From Methylobacterium sp. J-070 (GTDB taxonomy: Bacteria > Pseudomonadota > Alphaproteobacteria > Rhizobiales > Beijerinckiaceae), in contig NZ_JAKSXX010000045.1 in assembly GCF_022829385.1 (NCBI RefSeq), forward strand, positions 1-64,000: a stretch of 64,000 nucleotides of DNA, given 5' to 3'. Shown in pieces: positions 17,602 to 28,025 of the stretch. Within the stretch, counting starts at the first letter, position 1. The number at the start of each line of letters is the position of its first letter. A program made the position numbers and the translations under genes. Below the pieces are notes generated by a model that saw only the letters and a list, made by a program, of their open reading frames with translations, ran no database searches and had not been told where the DNA came from.

Positions 17602-19866
17602 ATGAGAGTTGCCCACCCCCCTCCCCGCGCCCTGTGCGTCCCCGCGCGTCTCCCGCCGCGCGCCCCCGCTCGCGCCCTGCTCGCCGGCGCCTCGCTCGCC
17701 GTCCTGGCTCAGGCGGCGCCGGCCCTGGCCCAGGACGCGACGCCGTCGCGCCGGGCCGGCGTGCAGCTCGAGGAGCTCAGCGTCGAGAGCCAGGGCGGCG
17801 GCGCGCCGGTCTCGGCACCCCGCGCCGCTGCGGCCGCGCGGGCGGTGGAGAGCCCCACCGGCCCGATCGACGGCTACGTGGCGCGCCGCTCGGCCACCGC
17901 CACCAAGACCAACACCCCGCTGATCGAGACCCCGCAATCGATCACCGTGGTGGGCCGCCAGCAGCTCGACACGCAGAACGCCCAGACCCTGACGCAGGCG
18001 ACGCAATACGTCGCCGGCACCTACGCGGGCACCTTCGGCGCCGACACGCGCCTCGATTTCTTCCAGCTGCGCGGCTTCGTGGTCAGCGATTACGGCCTCT
18101 ACCTCAACGGCCTGCAGCTCCTGAACTACGGCTTCGCCTACAGCCGGGTCGACACGTTCGGACTGGAGCGGATCGAGGTGCTGCGCGGCCCCTCGGCGGT
18201 GCTGTTCGGCGCCGGCAATCCCGGCGGCCTGATCAACCAGATCAGCAAGCGTCCGACCGAGACCCCGTTCGGGCTGGTCGAGGCCGGCGGCGGCTCCTTC
18301 GACCAGCGCTACGCCGCCTTCGACGTCGGCGGCCCGGCCGACGCGGAGGGCCACTGGTTCACCCGGCTCACCGGCTATGCCCGCAACGGCGGCACGCAGG
18401 TCCAGGGGGCGCCGGACGACAGCTACTACATCGCCCCGGCCTTCACCTATAAGCCGGACGGGTCGACCAAGTTCACGGTGCTGTCGAGCTTCCAGCACGA
18501 CAACACGGCGGTGACGGCGAACTTCCTGCCCTATTTCGGCACGGCGCGGCCGACCGTGCTGGGCCTGCGCATCCCGCGCTCGCTCAACGTGGGCGATGCC
18601 GGCTTCAACACCTACCGGCGCGACCAGGCCTTCATCGGCTACGAGTTCGAGCACGTCTTCGACGACACCTGGGCGGTCCGCCAGAACGCCCGCTACGCCC
18701 ACACGCAGAGCTACCAGAATTCCTACATCGGCCAGCTCGGCTACACCGACCCGCTGCAGACGCAGCTCGGCCGCTACCTGTTCCGGGATTCCGCCAAGGT
18801 CGCGCAGCTCGACGTCGACACCCAGGCGGAGGCCAAGTTCTCGGACGGGTTCTTCCGCCACGACTTCCTGATGGGCGTGGAGTACCGGAACATCCAGATC
18901 CACGACAACCAGGCCTCGGGCTTCCCCGGCCCCGACCTCAACATCCTCGCGCCCGCCTACGGCCCGCAGGCGGTCTCGGCTTCGCCCTACCTGATCAACG
19001 CCGACTCGTTCCAGCAGGTCGGCCTGTACTTCCAGGACCAGATCAAGCTCACCCCGGAGCTGACCCTGATCCTCGGCGGCCGTCAGGACTTCGTCCAGAA
19101 CACCGTCTACGACCGCCTGACGCCGTCGAACACCAACGGCCGCAACGACAGCGCCTTCACCTACCGGGCGGCGGCGATCTACAATTTCGACTTCGGCCTC
19201 GCGCCCTACATCATGTACGCGACCTCTTTCCAGCCCGAGATCGGCAGCGACATCAACAACCGGGCGTTCAAGCCCGATACCGGCGATCAGGTCGAGGGCG
19301 GCGTCAAGTTCGAGCCGCCCGGCCAGGGCTACTTCCTGACGCTGGCGGGCTTCGACATCCACCGCAACAACGTGCTCACCCCCAACCCGGTGAACACGAT
19401 CTTCCAGACGCAGGTCGGCGCGGTGCGCTCCACCGGCTTCGAGGCGCAGCTGGTCGCCAACATCGCCGACGGCCTCAACCTCGTCGCATCCGTCACCAAG
19501 TTCGACTTCACCACCGTGCGGGATGCCGATCCGGCGCGGGTCGGCAAGATCCCGGTCAACATCCCGCAGACGCTCGCCTCGCTGTTTGCCGATTACACCA
19601 TCCCGGTCGGGCCGTGGCGCGGCTTCGGCTTCGGCGGCGGCGTGCGCTACGTCGGGAGCTCGTTCGCGGACGTCTCCAACACCCTGCGGGTGCCCGACTA
19701 CGTGCTGTTCGACGCGCAGGTGCACTACGATTACGAGAACTGGCGCTTCCAGGTGAACGCGGCGAACATCGCCGACCGGCGCTACGTCGCCTCCTGCCAG
19801 TCGAACGTGTCCTGCTTCTACGGCGACGCCCGGCGGGTGCTGGCGAAGGTCAGCTACAGGTGGTGA
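17602..19866 (+). CDS. TonB-dependent siderophore receptor
   Basis: A 754-residue outer-membrane receptor that takes up ferric siderophores using TonB energy. It has a signal peptide (to about residue 42, AQAAPALAQD), a plug domain starting ETPQSITVVGRQQLD with the VLRGPSAVLFGAGNPGGLINQISKR-type segment (split across residues 190-215), a long beta-barrel and a C-terminal aromatic residue (VSYRW) for BAM recognition. It resembles FhuA/FpvA-class hydroxamate receptors. No sigma/anti-sigma regulator pair or TonB signalling extension is seen; the Irr-like box suggests iron control. Confidence 0.95.
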   Translation: MRVAHPPPRALCVPARLPPRAPARALLAGASLAVLAQAAPALAQDATPSRRAGVQLEELSVESQGGGAPVSAPRAAAAARAVESPTGPIDGYVARRSATATKTNTPLIETPQSITVVGRQQLDTQNAQTLTQATQYVAGTYAGTFGADTRLDFFQLRGFVVSDYGLYLNGLQLLNYGFAYSRVDTFGLERIEVLRGPSAVLFGAGNPGGLINQISKRPTETPFGLVEAGGGSFDQRYAAFDVGGPADAEGHWFTRLTGYARNGGTQVQGAPDDSYYIAPAFTYKPDGSTKFTVLSSFQHDNTAVTANFLPYFGTARPTVLGLRIPRSLNVGDAGFNTYRRDQAFIGYEFEHVFDDTWAVRQNARYAHTQSYQNSYIGQLGYTDPLQTQLGRYLFRDSAKVAQLDVDTQAEAKFSDGFFRHDFLMGVEYRNIQIHDNQASGFPGPDLNILAPAYGPQAVSASPYLINADSFQQVGLYFQDQIKLTPELTLILGGRQDFVQNTVYDRLTPSNTNGRNDSAFTYRAAAIYNFDFGLAPYIMYATSFQPEIGSDINNRAFKPDTGDQVEGGVKFEPPGQGYFLTLAGFDIHRNNVLTPNPVNTIFQTQVGAVRSTGFEAQLVANIADGLNLVASVTKFDFTTVRDADPARVGKIPVNIPQTLASLFADYTIPVGPWRGFGFGGGVRYVGSSFADVSNTLRVPDYVLFDAQVHYDYENWRFQVNAANIADRRYVASCQSNVSCFYGDARRVLAKVSYRW

Positions 19867-19989
19867 GGCGGAGCACCGCGTCTCCGCCGTAGAACCGTGC
19901 GGGCCCGAACCGGCGCCGATCAATCCCGGTCCCGGTCCGGGGCCCCCTGCCCGCCCGTCCGGGAAGGACGGGGGGCGGAAGACCGTCGA

Positions 19990-20211
19990 TCAGCGCATGT
20001 GGCGGCGCATCATGTGATGGCGGCGGTGCATCATGCGATGGCGCATCATCCGCGACTGCATCCGGGCCGTGCGGTGCATGCCGCCGAAGTTGCTGTTGCC
20101 CGTGGCGGCGGCGTTCCGGTCGAGGCCGTCGCCGGGGGCGGCCAGGACCGGGGCCGCCGTCCCGAGGACGAGGCCGAGGGCGAGCGTGGCGCCGAGAATG
20201 ATCTTGTTCAT
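19990..20211 (-). CDS. small secreted Met/His/Arg-rich protein
   Basis: A 73-residue protein with a clear signal peptide (MNKIILGATLALGLVLGTAAPVLAA, cleaved after about 25). The mature part ends in a run dominated by Met, His and Arg (RMMRHRMMHRRHHMMRRHMR). Such Met/His-rich tails often bind copper or other soft metals in the periplasm, but this is inference. It is convergent with the siderophore receptor and encoded on its own. Confidence 0.7.
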   Translation of the reverse strand: MNKIILGATLALGLVLGTAAPVLAAPGDGLDRNAAATGNSNFGGMHRTARMQSRMMRHRMMHRRHHMMRRHMR

Positions 20212-20361
20212 GGGAAGGTTGTCTCTCCGCGACCCTGCGCCGCGCCGACCGAACGGATTGCGGGCGCTCCGGTTCCGGACGGGGCCCGGAAACGCGGCGC
20301 GACATCCCGCGGCAGGGCCGGAGCCCCGGGGTGCGCGGCCCGGTCCGGACGAAGGGCCGGA

Positions 20362-21681
20362 TCAGGCCCCCGGATCCGCCGCGACGGCGAACAGGGTCAG
20401 CGGCTCGGGCAGGGTCGCCCGCGGCACCGGGACGGCCCTTGTGCCGGCCGGCAGGCCCCCCGGGAGCAGATCCAGGAAATCCCCCGAGGCCGCGACCTCG
20501 ATCTCCGCCGCCTTGGCCTGGGCCTCGATCCGCGACAGGGCGTTCATGGCCGGGCCTAGCACCGTGTACTCGGCCCGGACCCCGTCGTCGAACACCCCGA
20601 CCAGGAGGTCGCCCGCGTGCAGGGCGACCACGACCCGCAGGGTGAACTGCCCCTCCGCCGCCCGGGCCTCGTTGAGGGCGGCGATCCGGCGCCGGATCGA
20701 CAGGGCGCAGGCCAGGGCCGCCCGGGCCTGCGCGTCGGGGCGGCCGACCACGAACTGCACCAGCACGGCGTCGCCGACATACTTGTCCACGAGGCCGCCC
20801 TGCTCGGCCACCGCGGCCTGCGCGGCCGCCCGGACGGCGAGGAGCGCCGCCACCATCGCCTGGGGAGGATGCTCGCGGCTCAGCCGGGAGAAGCCGCGGA
20901 TGTCGAGGACCATCAGGCAGGCGTGGCGCCGGTGCACGCCCAGGCCGGATTCCCCGTCCTCGGCGGCGAGGTCGAGGGCGACCGCGTCCGGCACGAAGCG
21001 CGCGAGCTGGGTCCGCTCGTGCTCCATCCGCAGGGCCCGGGCCACCGCGGCGCGCAGGCGGGTCGTGCCGTCGACCACCAGGAGACCCGCCGCCACGAAG
21101 GTGGCGAGCCCGGTCACCTGCGCGGTCGGGAAGGTGTCCGGGCCCGGGAACAGCTCCGGGTCGCGCAGGCCGAGGAGGAAGGCCGCGCCCCAGCAGGCGG
21201 TCACCAGTCCGCAGAACAGCTGGGTCTGCGCCACCCGCATGCTCAGGCCGGTCTGGAGCAGGAGCAGGAAGGCGGGCAGGCGGCTCACCGCGTCGGCGCC
21301 GAGCCCTGCGCCGCCACCGGCCATCATGTGCTCGATGATCACGTAGACGGCGAGCCCGGCATTGAGCAGGGTGCCGGCCCAGCTATAGGCGTTCGCCCCC
21401 GGGCCGCCGCTCCGCTCCCGGAGCCCGAACCAGACCGTGCCGAGGCCGTAGAGGCCGAGGATGATCCAGTGGCTCAGCGCGTGCAGCGAGCCGTCATAGG
21501 CCTGGGCCGCCATCAGCAGCACCAGCACGATGACGATGCGCAGGCCGAGCAGGCGCAGGCCGCCCCCCGCCTGCATGGCGCGCAGGATCGCGGCGTCGTC
21601 CTGGGTCGCCTCCGTCCGGCTCTCGGCCGGCGCCCGCGCCAGCCCGGGAAGCCGCGGGCTGCCGACGCCGCCCGGAACCAT
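20362..21681 (-). CDS. membrane-bound adenylate/guanylate cyclase domain protein
   Basis: A 439-residue protein with about six N-terminal transmembrane helices (residues 45-235) and a class III nucleotide cyclase domain (about 245-420). The metal-binding aspartate motif LDIRGFS, the [11 protein letters not shown] dimer motif and the substrate loop region are recognisable, so it may make cAMP or cGMP. The start ATG overlaps the hflX stop (TGATG), so it is translationally coupled to hflX. The signal sensed by the membrane part is unknown. Confidence 0.88.
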   Translation of the reverse strand: MVPGGVGSPRLPGLARAPAESRTEATQDDAAILRAMQAGGGLRLLGLRIVIVLVLLMAAQAYDGSLHALSHWIILGLYGLGTVWFGLRERSGGPGANAYSWAGTLLNAGLAVYVIIEHMMAGGGAGLGADAVSRLPAFLLLLQTGLSMRVAQTQLFCGLVTACWGAAFLLGLRDPELFPGPDTFPTAQVTGLATFVAAGLLVVDGTTRLRAAVARALRMEHERTQLARFVPDAVALDLAAEDGESGLGVHRRHACLMVLDIRGFSRLSREHPPQAMVAALLAVRAAAQAAVAEQGGLVDKYVGDAVLVQFVVGRPDAQARAALACALSIRRRIAALNEARAAEGQFTLRVVVALHAGDLLVGVFDDGVRAEYTVLGPAMNALSRIEAQAKAAEIEVAASGDFLDLLPGGLPAGTRAVPVPRATLPEPLTLFAVAADPGA

Positions 21682-23093
21682 CAGCCGCCCCGGTCGAGCC
21701 GCCGGGCCGCCGCGAAGCGGTTGAGGAAGCGCGGCTCCTTCTCGGGGGCGATCCGGACCGCGAGGTGCAGCGTGCCGTCGGCCTCGGCGCGGCGGTCCAG
21801 CATCTCGGCGTTCTCGTAGAGCCAGTTGAGCGCCGCCCCGTCCTCCGGCGGCAGGACCACCGCGAAGCTCGACCGGTGGCGCCCGATCCGCGCCTCGATC
21901 CGGGCGGCCAGGGCGGCGAGCCCCTCGCCGGTCAGCGCCGAGACCAGGACCGGCGCGGCGCTGTCGCGGTCGTTGCGGGCCTTGGCCTGGCCGCTGAGAT
22001 TCAGGAGCCGGGTGCGCTCGTCGTCGTCGAGGAGGTCGGCCTTGTTCCAGACCTCGATGATCCGCTCGGCACTGGTCTCGATGCCGAGCTCGCGCAGGAC
22101 CTCGCCGACATCCTCGGCCTGGGCCTCGGAATCGACGTGGCTCACGTCGCGCACGTGCAGCAGCACGTCGGCCTCGATGGCGTCCTCCAGGGTCGCCCGG
22201 AACGCCGCGATCAGCGGCGTCGGCAGGTCGGAGATGAAGCCCACCGTGTCGGACAGGATCACGGTCTCGCCGTGGGGCAGCTTGGTCGCCCGGGCGGTGG
22301 GGTCGAGGGTGGCGAACAGCATGTCCTTGGCGGTGACCTCGGCCCGGGTCAGGGCGTTGAACAGGCTCGACTTGCCGGCATTCGTGTAGCCCACGAGCGC
22401 AACGATCGGGTACGGCACCCGCGCCCGGCTCTGCCGGTGCAGGCCGCGGGTGCGCACCACCGCGTCGAGGTCGCGCTCGATCCGGGTCATGCGCTCCTGG
22501 ATCATGCGCCGGTCGGCCTCGATCTGGGTCTCGCCGGGGCCGCCAAGGAAGCCGAAGCCGCCGCGTTGCCGCTCCAGGTGGGTCCAGGAGCGGACGAGGC
22601 GGGACTTCTGGTAGGCGAGGTGCGCGTGCTCGACCTGGAGCGTGCCCTCCCGGGTCGAGGCGCGGCGGCCGAAGATCTCCAGGATCAGCCCGGTGCGGTC
22701 GATGACCTTGGCACCCCAAGCCTTCTCCAGGTTGCGCTGCTGCACCGGCGAGAGGGCGCAATCCATCACCACGAGGCCGATCTCCCGGGCGCGGATCAGG
22801 CCGGCGATCTCCTCGACCCGGCCCTTGCCGAGATAGGTCGAGGGCCGGATCCGCGGCAGGCTGACGGCGAGGCTCTCGATCACGTCGAGCTCGATCGCGG
22901 CGGCGAGCCCGGTCGCCTCGTCGAGGCGCGCCTCGACGGAGCGCGTGGGCACGGCCGGCCCCTGCCCGACCCCGTACGCGCCGCGGGCCAGATAGGGACC
23001 GATCACCAGCGTATGGGTCGCCGCGGCGATCTCGCCCTCGGGGGCGGCCTGCGCCTGGAGGCGGGCTTCGCCGGACGTCAGCGTTTCGGTCAT
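21681..23093 (-). CDS. hflX: GTPase HflX
   Basis: A 470-residue ribosome-associated GTPase that splits stalled or heat-damaged ribosomes. The N-terminal HflX domain ([36 protein letters not shown]) is followed by the G domain with G1 GYTNAGKS, G3 DTVGFI and G4 NKAD. ATG at 23093 is chosen over longer in-frame extensions. It lies downstream of hfq on the same strand, the usual hfq-hflX order, with a 358-base gap. Confidence 0.95.
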   Translation of the reverse strand: MTETLTSGEARLQAQAAPEGEIAAATHTLVIGPYLARGAYGVGQGPAVPTRSVEARLDEATGLAAAIELDVIESLAVSLPRIRPSTYLGKGRVEEIAGLIRAREIGLVVMDCALSPVQQRNLEKAWGAKVIDRTGLILEIFGRRASTREGTLQVEHAHLAYQKSRLVRSWTHLERQRGGFGFLGGPGETQIEADRRMIQERMTRIERDLDAVVRTRGLHRQSRARVPYPIVALVGYTNAGKSSLFNALTRAEVTAKDMLFATLDPTARATKLPHGETVILSDTVGFISDLPTPLIAAFRATLEDAIEADVLLHVRDVSHVDSEAQAEDVGEVLRELGIETSAERIIEVWNKADLLDDDERTRLLNLSGQAKARNDRDSAAPVLVSALTGEGLAALAARIEARIGRHRSSFAVVLPPEDGAALNWLYENAEMLDRRAEADGTLHLAVRIAPEKEPRFLNRFAAARRLDRGG

Positions 23094-23451
23094 ACGGCCT
23101 TCGGCGCCGACGGGGGGCCGGCGGCTTCGTTCGAGAAGTCGGACTGCGTGAGATGGGGCGTCGGCGAACCCGAGCCAAGGCTCGGCGCCGGGGCGTGGGC
23201 AGAAATCGGCGCGGGGCCGTTCAGCCGCGCCCCGCACGGCGGGGGATCGGGCGAATGCCGATCCCCCCGTGCACGCCCCCGCAGGGGCTACGATCGTCGC
23301 ACCTCCGGGCCGGAGACCGACGCCGGCGGCGGAGCGCGACAGGTCCCCTCCCCCGAACCGGAGCGGGAACCGCCGCGCCGTTCTCAGGCCGCATCGCCGC
23401 CGGCGATAAGTGAATCCGGTCCCCTGCCCGGACCGAAGGATTCGCGCCTTT
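23094..23451. other. Intergenic region between hfq and hflX
   Basis: 358 bases with no supported gene. It is longer than the hfq-hflX gap in most relatives and is GC-rich throughout. I see no clear terminator with a T-run and no small-RNA promoter I could defend. Confidence 0.4.
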
Positions 23452-23703
23452 TCACGCCTTCTCGGCGGTCTCGTCCGGCTCGAACAGCTGCACCGGATGG
23501 CCCGGCATGATCGTCGAGATCGCGTGCTTGTAGACCAGCTGCGAATGCCCGTCCCGGCGCAGCAGCACGCAGAAGTTGTCGAACCAGGTCACCACGCCCT
23601 GGAGTTTGACGCCGTTGACCAGAAAGATCGTCAGCGGGATCTTGTTCTTGCGGACATGGTTGAGAAACGTGTCCTGAAGGTTCTGTGCGCGTTCGCCCGC
23701 CAT
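23452..23703 (-). CDS. hfq: RNA chaperone Hfq
   Basis: An 83-residue Sm-like protein that pairs small RNAs with mRNAs as a hexamer. The Sm1 motif ([39 protein letters not shown]) and Sm2 motif ([11 protein letters not shown]) are intact and the YKHA segment is diagnostic. It lies between ntrX and hflX on the same strand, as in other Rhizobiales, with 193 bases to the end of ntrX for its own promoter. Confidence 0.97.
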   Translation of the reverse strand: MAGERAQNLQDTFLNHVRKNKIPLTIFLVNGVKLQGVVTWFDNFCVLLRRDGHSQLVYKHAISTIMPGHPVQLFEPDETAEKA

Positions 23704-23896
23704 CTTCTTGGCCTTCTTGTTGTCCCGGCTCGCTCCGTCCGGGATGGGTATGCCGCGGGCCGGATCGTCCGATCACCCCGTCCGCCGCCGTGTATACAAC
23801 ATGACGGCGTGAAAGCGTGGGTGCAAGCAACCCCTGTACCCAGGCGATCCATGACGGATCGGCACCGCCCTCAACGCGTCCCTGTGGCCCCCGCGC

Positions 23897-25261
23897 TCAC
23901 GGCCCGATGCCCAGGGACTTCAACTTGCGGTGCAGCGCCGAGCGCTCCATTCCGATGAACTCCGCGGTGCGCGAGATGTTGCCCGAGAACCGCGCGATCT
24001 GCGCCACGAGGTACTCGCGCTCGAAGATCTCCCGCGCCTCGCGCAGCGCCAGGCTCATCAGCTTCTCGCCGCCCGCGCCCCCCGGGGTGGTCGGCACCAG
24101 GGCGCCGATCTCGGAGGGCAGCATCTCGGAGGTGACCTCCTGCTCCGGGTCGGCCTGGGTCAGGATCATCAGCCGCTCGACGTTGTTCTTGAGCTGGCGG
24201 ACGTTGCCCGGCCAGTTGTGCGACTGCAGCACCGCCATGGCGTCCTCGGCGATCCGGCGCTTGGGCAGGCCGGTCTGGGACGAGATGTTGTCCATGAAGA
24301 ACTGGATCAGCTCGGGCACGTCCTCGCGGCGCTCGGACAGGGCCGGCACCCGGATCGGCACCACCGAGAGGCGGTGGAACAGGTCCTCGCGGAACCGGCC
24401 GGCGGCGATTTCGTCCTGAAGATCCCGGGAGGAGGACGAGATGATCCGCACGTCGACATGCACCCGGGTGGTGCCGCCGACCCTTTGAAAATTCTGGTCG
24501 ACGAGGACGCGCAGGATCCGGTTCTGGGTCTCGCGGGGCATGTCGGCGACCTCGTCGAGGTAGAGGGTGCCGCCATGGGCCTCCTCCAGGGCGCCGACGC
24601 GGCGGCCGCTCTCGCCCTCGACCCCGAACAGCTCCGCCTCCATGGTCTCGGGCAGGATCGCGGCCGCGTTGAGGAGCACGAACGGGCCGTTCGACCGGGC
24701 CGAGGCCTTGTGCAGGCTGCGGGCGGCGAGTTCCTTGCCGGAGCCCAGCGCCCCGGTGATCATCACCCGGGCGTTGGTCGGCGCCACCCGGTCGAGGGTC
24801 TGGCGGAGCTGGTTGATCGCCAGCGACGCGCCGACGATGCGGTTGGCGTTGCCGGAGCGCGCCGTCAGGTCGCGGACCTCGCGCCGGAGGCGGGAGGCCT
24901 CCAGCGCCCGCTCGGCCACCAGGATCAGCCGGTCGGCCTTGAACGGCTTCTCGATGAAGTCGTAGGCCCCCGCCTTGATGGCCGAGACCGCGGTCTCGAT
25001 GTTGCCGTGGCCCGAGATCATCACCACCGGCAGGTCGGGATTGGCCGCCTTGATCAGGTCGAGCACCTGCAGGCCGTCGAGCCTCGAGCCCTGCAGCCAG
25101 ATGTCGAGGAAGACGAGGTGCGGCCGGCGCGCCTCGATGGCGGCGAGCGCCTCGTCGGATCCGCCGGCCGTGCGGCAGCGGTGGCCCTCGTCGTCCAGGA
25201 TCCCGGCCACGAGGTCGCGGATGTCGGCCTCGTCGTCGACGATCAGGATATCGGCGCTCAT
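23897..25261 (-). CDS. ntrX: nitrogen assimilation response regulator NtrX
   Basis: A 454-residue response regulator. It has a receiver domain with phospho-acceptor D53 (VFLDIW), a sigma-54 type AAA+ domain with Walker A GALGSGKE, and a C-terminal Fis-type helix-turn-helix (SRTAEFIGMERSALHRKLK). The sigma-54-contacting GAFTGA loop is replaced (FGVEGESGRRVGALEEA), which is normal for alphaproteobacterial NtrX and suggests regulation independent of sigma-54. Its start overlaps the ntrY stop by four bases (ATGA), so the pair is co-translated. Confidence 0.95.
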   Translation of the reverse strand: MSADILIVDDEADIRDLVAGILDDEGHRCRTAGGSDEALAAIEARRPHLVFLDIWLQGSRLDGLQVLDLIKAANPDLPVVMISGHGNIETAVSAIKAGAYDFIEKPFKADRLILVAERALEASRLRREVRDLTARSGNANRIVGASLAINQLRQTLDRVAPTNARVMITGALGSGKELAARSLHKASARSNGPFVLLNAAAILPETMEAELFGVEGESGRRVGALEEAHGGTLYLDEVADMPRETQNRILRVLVDQNFQRVGGTTRVHVDVRIISSSSRDLQDEIAAGRFREDLFHRLSVVPIRVPALSERREDVPELIQFFMDNISSQTGLPKRRIAEDAMAVLQSHNWPGNVRQLKNNVERLMILTQADPEQEVTSEMLPSEIGALVPTTPGGAGGEKLMSLALREAREIFEREYLVAQIARFSGNISRTAEFIGMERSALHRKLKSLGIGP

Positions 25262-27621
25262 GCGTGCATCTCCGCGATCCGGGGGGCCGTCGGTGCGGCG
25301 CCCTTCTCCTCTGTCGTGACGGGACGGGTCTCAGGGGCAGCCGCCGCCGGCTCGGGCCCGTGCTCCCGCGGGACCCGCATCCGCACCTGGCCGCCACGGC
25401 CGGCGGGATTGTCGTTCAGCTCGATCCCGCCGCCGTGCTCCTCAAGCACCTTGCTGACGATGGCAAGCCCCAACCCGGTGCCGCCCTCGCGGGTGGTCAT
25501 GTAGGGCTCGAGCAGCCGCTGGCGCCCCTCGGCGGGGAAACCCTTGCCGTTGTCGGTGACGGCGATCACCGCGAACCCGTCCTCGACGGCGAGGCTCAAG
25601 CCGATCTTGCCCTTGCCGAGTTCGGCCTCCGGCACCTCCGCCACCGCCTCGACGGCGTTCTTGAGGATGTTGGTGATCACCTGGCTGAGCAGCCGGATGT
25701 CGAAGGCCGCCACGATCTTCTCCGCGCTGCCCGCGCCTCCTTGGGCCGAGAACGCGAAGTCGATGTCGGGATGCGCCACGCGCATCATGAACAGGTTCTG
25801 CTTGGCGATCTCGGTGAGGTCGTTGGGCGCGATCGCCGGCTTGGGCATCCGCGCGAAGGCCGAGAACTCGTCGACCATGCGCTTGATCTCGTCCACCTGG
25901 CGCACGATCGTGGCGGTGCACTGGTCGAACACCTCCTTGTCGGTGGTGATCACCTTGCCGTACTTGCGCCGGATCCGCTCGGCCGAGAGCTGGATCGGGG
26001 TCAGGGGGTTCTTGATCTCGTGGGCGATGCGGCGGGCCACGTCCCCCCAGGCGGAACTCCGCTGCGCCTGGACGAGGTCGGTGATGTCGTCGAGCGTCAC
26101 CACCGAGCCGCGGGAGGCCCCCTGCGCCTGCTCGCTCGTCACCCGCACCGTGATGGTGCGCTCGCCCCGGGACCGGGCGAGCTGGATCTGCTGCTGCTGC
26201 AGGCTGCGCGGGCGGGCCTCGCTCTCGGCGAGGACCGGGGCGAGTTCGGGCACCGCGCGCCCGAGCGACTGGCCGACCAGCGCGTCGCTGGGGAGGTCGA
26301 GCATCCGCTCGGCCGCCGGGTTGGCGATGGTCACGAAGCCCGCCGCGTCGAGGCCGATCACCCCGGGCGACACCCCCGACAGCACGGCTTCCGTGAAGCG
26401 GCGGCGGGTGTCGATCAGGTCGTTGGCGGCGATCAGCCCGGTATTCTGGCGGCGCAGCTCCTGGGTCATCTTGTTGAACGCCTCGCCGAGATGGGCGAGG
26501 TCGCCGCTGGTCTTCTTGGTCGGCACCTGGGCGTAGAAATTGCCGGCCGCGACCTGATCGGCGGCGTTGATCAGCCGGCGGATCGGCGCCACGAACCGGT
26601 TGGCGAAGTTCATCCCGAACCACACCGCCGACAGCAGCGCGATCAGGGCGATCAGCAGGAACACCGACGCGAAGGTGATCTGAATCGAGCGGCGCAGCGA
26701 ATCGTAGGTGAGGTACTCGGCCGCCGCCGCCCGGGACACGCCCGGGAACTCGATGGCGAGCTGGCTCACCTCCCGCTGCACCATCAGCACGGCGTCGTCG
26801 TAGGCCGGCATGCGCAGGAGCGCGGCGAAGACCCGCCCCTCGGTGGGCAGCAGGCAGATCGGGTCGGCCGAGCTCGCCGCGTCCTCGAAGGCCGCCGCCG
26901 AGGGCAGGCGGTTGGTCTTCAGGATGTCGATCTTGGCCCGGGCCACCACCTCGGTGGGGCCGCGCATGATCTGGGCGACCGGGAGGCCGAGATTGGAGGC
27001 GCGGGTGGTCAGGAAGGTCTGGAACCAGTCGCGGTTGACGTCGAAGTTCGGCCGGGCCCGGGTGAGGTCGTCGGCGAGGATCCGGATCTCGCGGGCGAGA
27101 CTCTGGCACTGGTTCTCCTGGTAGGCGTCGGCCACCTCCACGGATTTCAGCACCACGTCGCGGACCCGGTCGGTGAAGCCGAGCGACAGGCCCCGGTCGA
27201 TGGTCACGGACGCCACCACGGCGAGCAGGATCGTCGGCAGGATCGCGATCAGCGAGAACAGGCCGACGATGCGGGTGTGCAGGCGGGCGACCGCCGCGTT
27301 GGCCTTGCGGGCGTGCAGGAAGACCCGCGCCTCCCAGGCGATCACCACGGCCAGGCCGAGCACCAGGGCGGCGTTGATGGCCAGCAGCGACACGCCGTAG
27401 GCGGGCGTGGGCGTCACCCGGATCACCCCGGCCAGGATCAGGAAGGTCGCCAGCGCCGAGACCAGGGCGGTGACCACCACGGCGGCGCCGATCCAGCCCG
27501 GTCCCCGGGGCCCGGGGCGCAGGGATTCCGCCAGGGACGCGTCCGGCCCCGCCCCGTCGCCGGCCCCCTCGGGCTCCGGTAACGGGCCTTCCTCTGTCCG
27601 TGAGCGTCTCAGGAACGGCAT
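25258..27621 (-). CDS. ntrY: nitrogen regulation sensor histidine kinase NtrY
   Basis: A 787-residue membrane sensor kinase. N-terminal transmembrane helices (about 48-150), a periplasmic sensor loop and another helix (about 330), then HAMP, PAS (ADARMLD-like region replaced by AAERMLDLPSD), HisKA with the phospho-acceptor in RRIAHEIKNPLTPI (about H534) and HATPase with DNGKGF and GTGLGLAIV boxes. It phosphorylates NtrX and controls nitrogen and redox metabolism. ATG at 27621 was chosen because the upstream in-frame extension is not typical coding sequence. Confidence 0.95.
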   Translation of the reverse strand: MPFLRRSRTEEGPLPEPEGAGDGAGPDASLAESLRPGPRGPGWIGAAVVVTALVSALATFLILAGVIRVTPTPAYGVSLLAINAALVLGLAVVIAWEARVFLHARKANAAVARLHTRIVGLFSLIAILPTILLAVVASVTIDRGLSLGFTDRVRDVVLKSVEVADAYQENQCQSLAREIRILADDLTRARPNFDVNRDWFQTFLTTRASNLGLPVAQIMRGPTEVVARAKIDILKTNRLPSAAAFEDAASSADPICLLPTEGRVFAALLRMPAYDDAVLMVQREVSQLAIEFPGVSRAAAAEYLTYDSLRRSIQITFASVFLLIALIALLSAVWFGMNFANRFVAPIRRLINAADQVAAGNFYAQVPTKKTSGDLAHLGEAFNKMTQELRRQNTGLIAANDLIDTRRRFTEAVLSGVSPGVIGLDAAGFVTIANPAAERMLDLPSDALVGQSLGRAVPELAPVLAESEARPRSLQQQQIQLARSRGERTITVRVTSEQAQGASRGSVVTLDDITDLVQAQRSSAWGDVARRIAHEIKNPLTPIQLSAERIRRKYGKVITTDKEVFDQCTATIVRQVDEIKRMVDEFSAFARMPKPAIAPNDLTEIAKQNLFMMRVAHPDIDFAFSAQGGAGSAEKIVAAFDIRLLSQVITNILKNAVEAVAEVPEAELGKGKIGLSLAVEDGFAVIAVTDNGKGFPAEGRQRLLEPYMTTREGGTGLGLAIVSKVLEEHGGGIELNDNPAGRGGQVRMRVPREHGPEPAAAAPETRPVTTEEKGAAPTAPRIAEMHA

Positions 27622-28025
27622 GACTGGTGCAGGGCCACAACAGTGTGGCGGAATTAATACGAATTCGGGCCGGGTGGCGGCGGCCGCCTCAGCATTTTGC
27701 CGCAGTCGCCGGCCCCGACCCTCCGCCATGCCGTCGCGCGGCCGAGGGCCAGGGGCCGCGCCGAGCGGGATCGGACCGTACAGCCGGGACTAAGGCCGTC
27801 GAAAACCCTCCGACACGGCATGGGCTCATGTCGTTCGAGGCGGCGGCCGTAGCTGCCCGCGCGTTGAATACGGCGCGACCGGCGTGTTAATCATCGCATC
27901 GACGATCCCGATCGCGTTCACGGGCTTGAATGGTCTGGCGATGACTGCGGTGTTCCTGAGGTGAGCCGACCGGCGGCTCCCATCCGGTTCCATCCCGCCT
28001 CATCCCGAAGGGGCGGGGCGGCGCG
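27622..28025. other. Intergenic region between ntrY and the Gfo/Idh gene
   Basis: 404 bases upstream of two divergent genes. It has an AT-rich patch at 27650-27670 (GAATTAATACGAATTC) that could belong to the ntrY promoter and a second one near 27885-27930. An open frame at 27627-27890 on the plus strand has no supporting signals. No other feature seen. Confidence 0.4.

Noticed and set aside
17521-19923. 800-codon open frame antisense to the siderophore receptor
   Set aside because: Long antisense frames are usual in DNA of this GC content. The plus-strand gene has all TonB-receptor motifs and a signal peptide; the antisense product has no family pattern.
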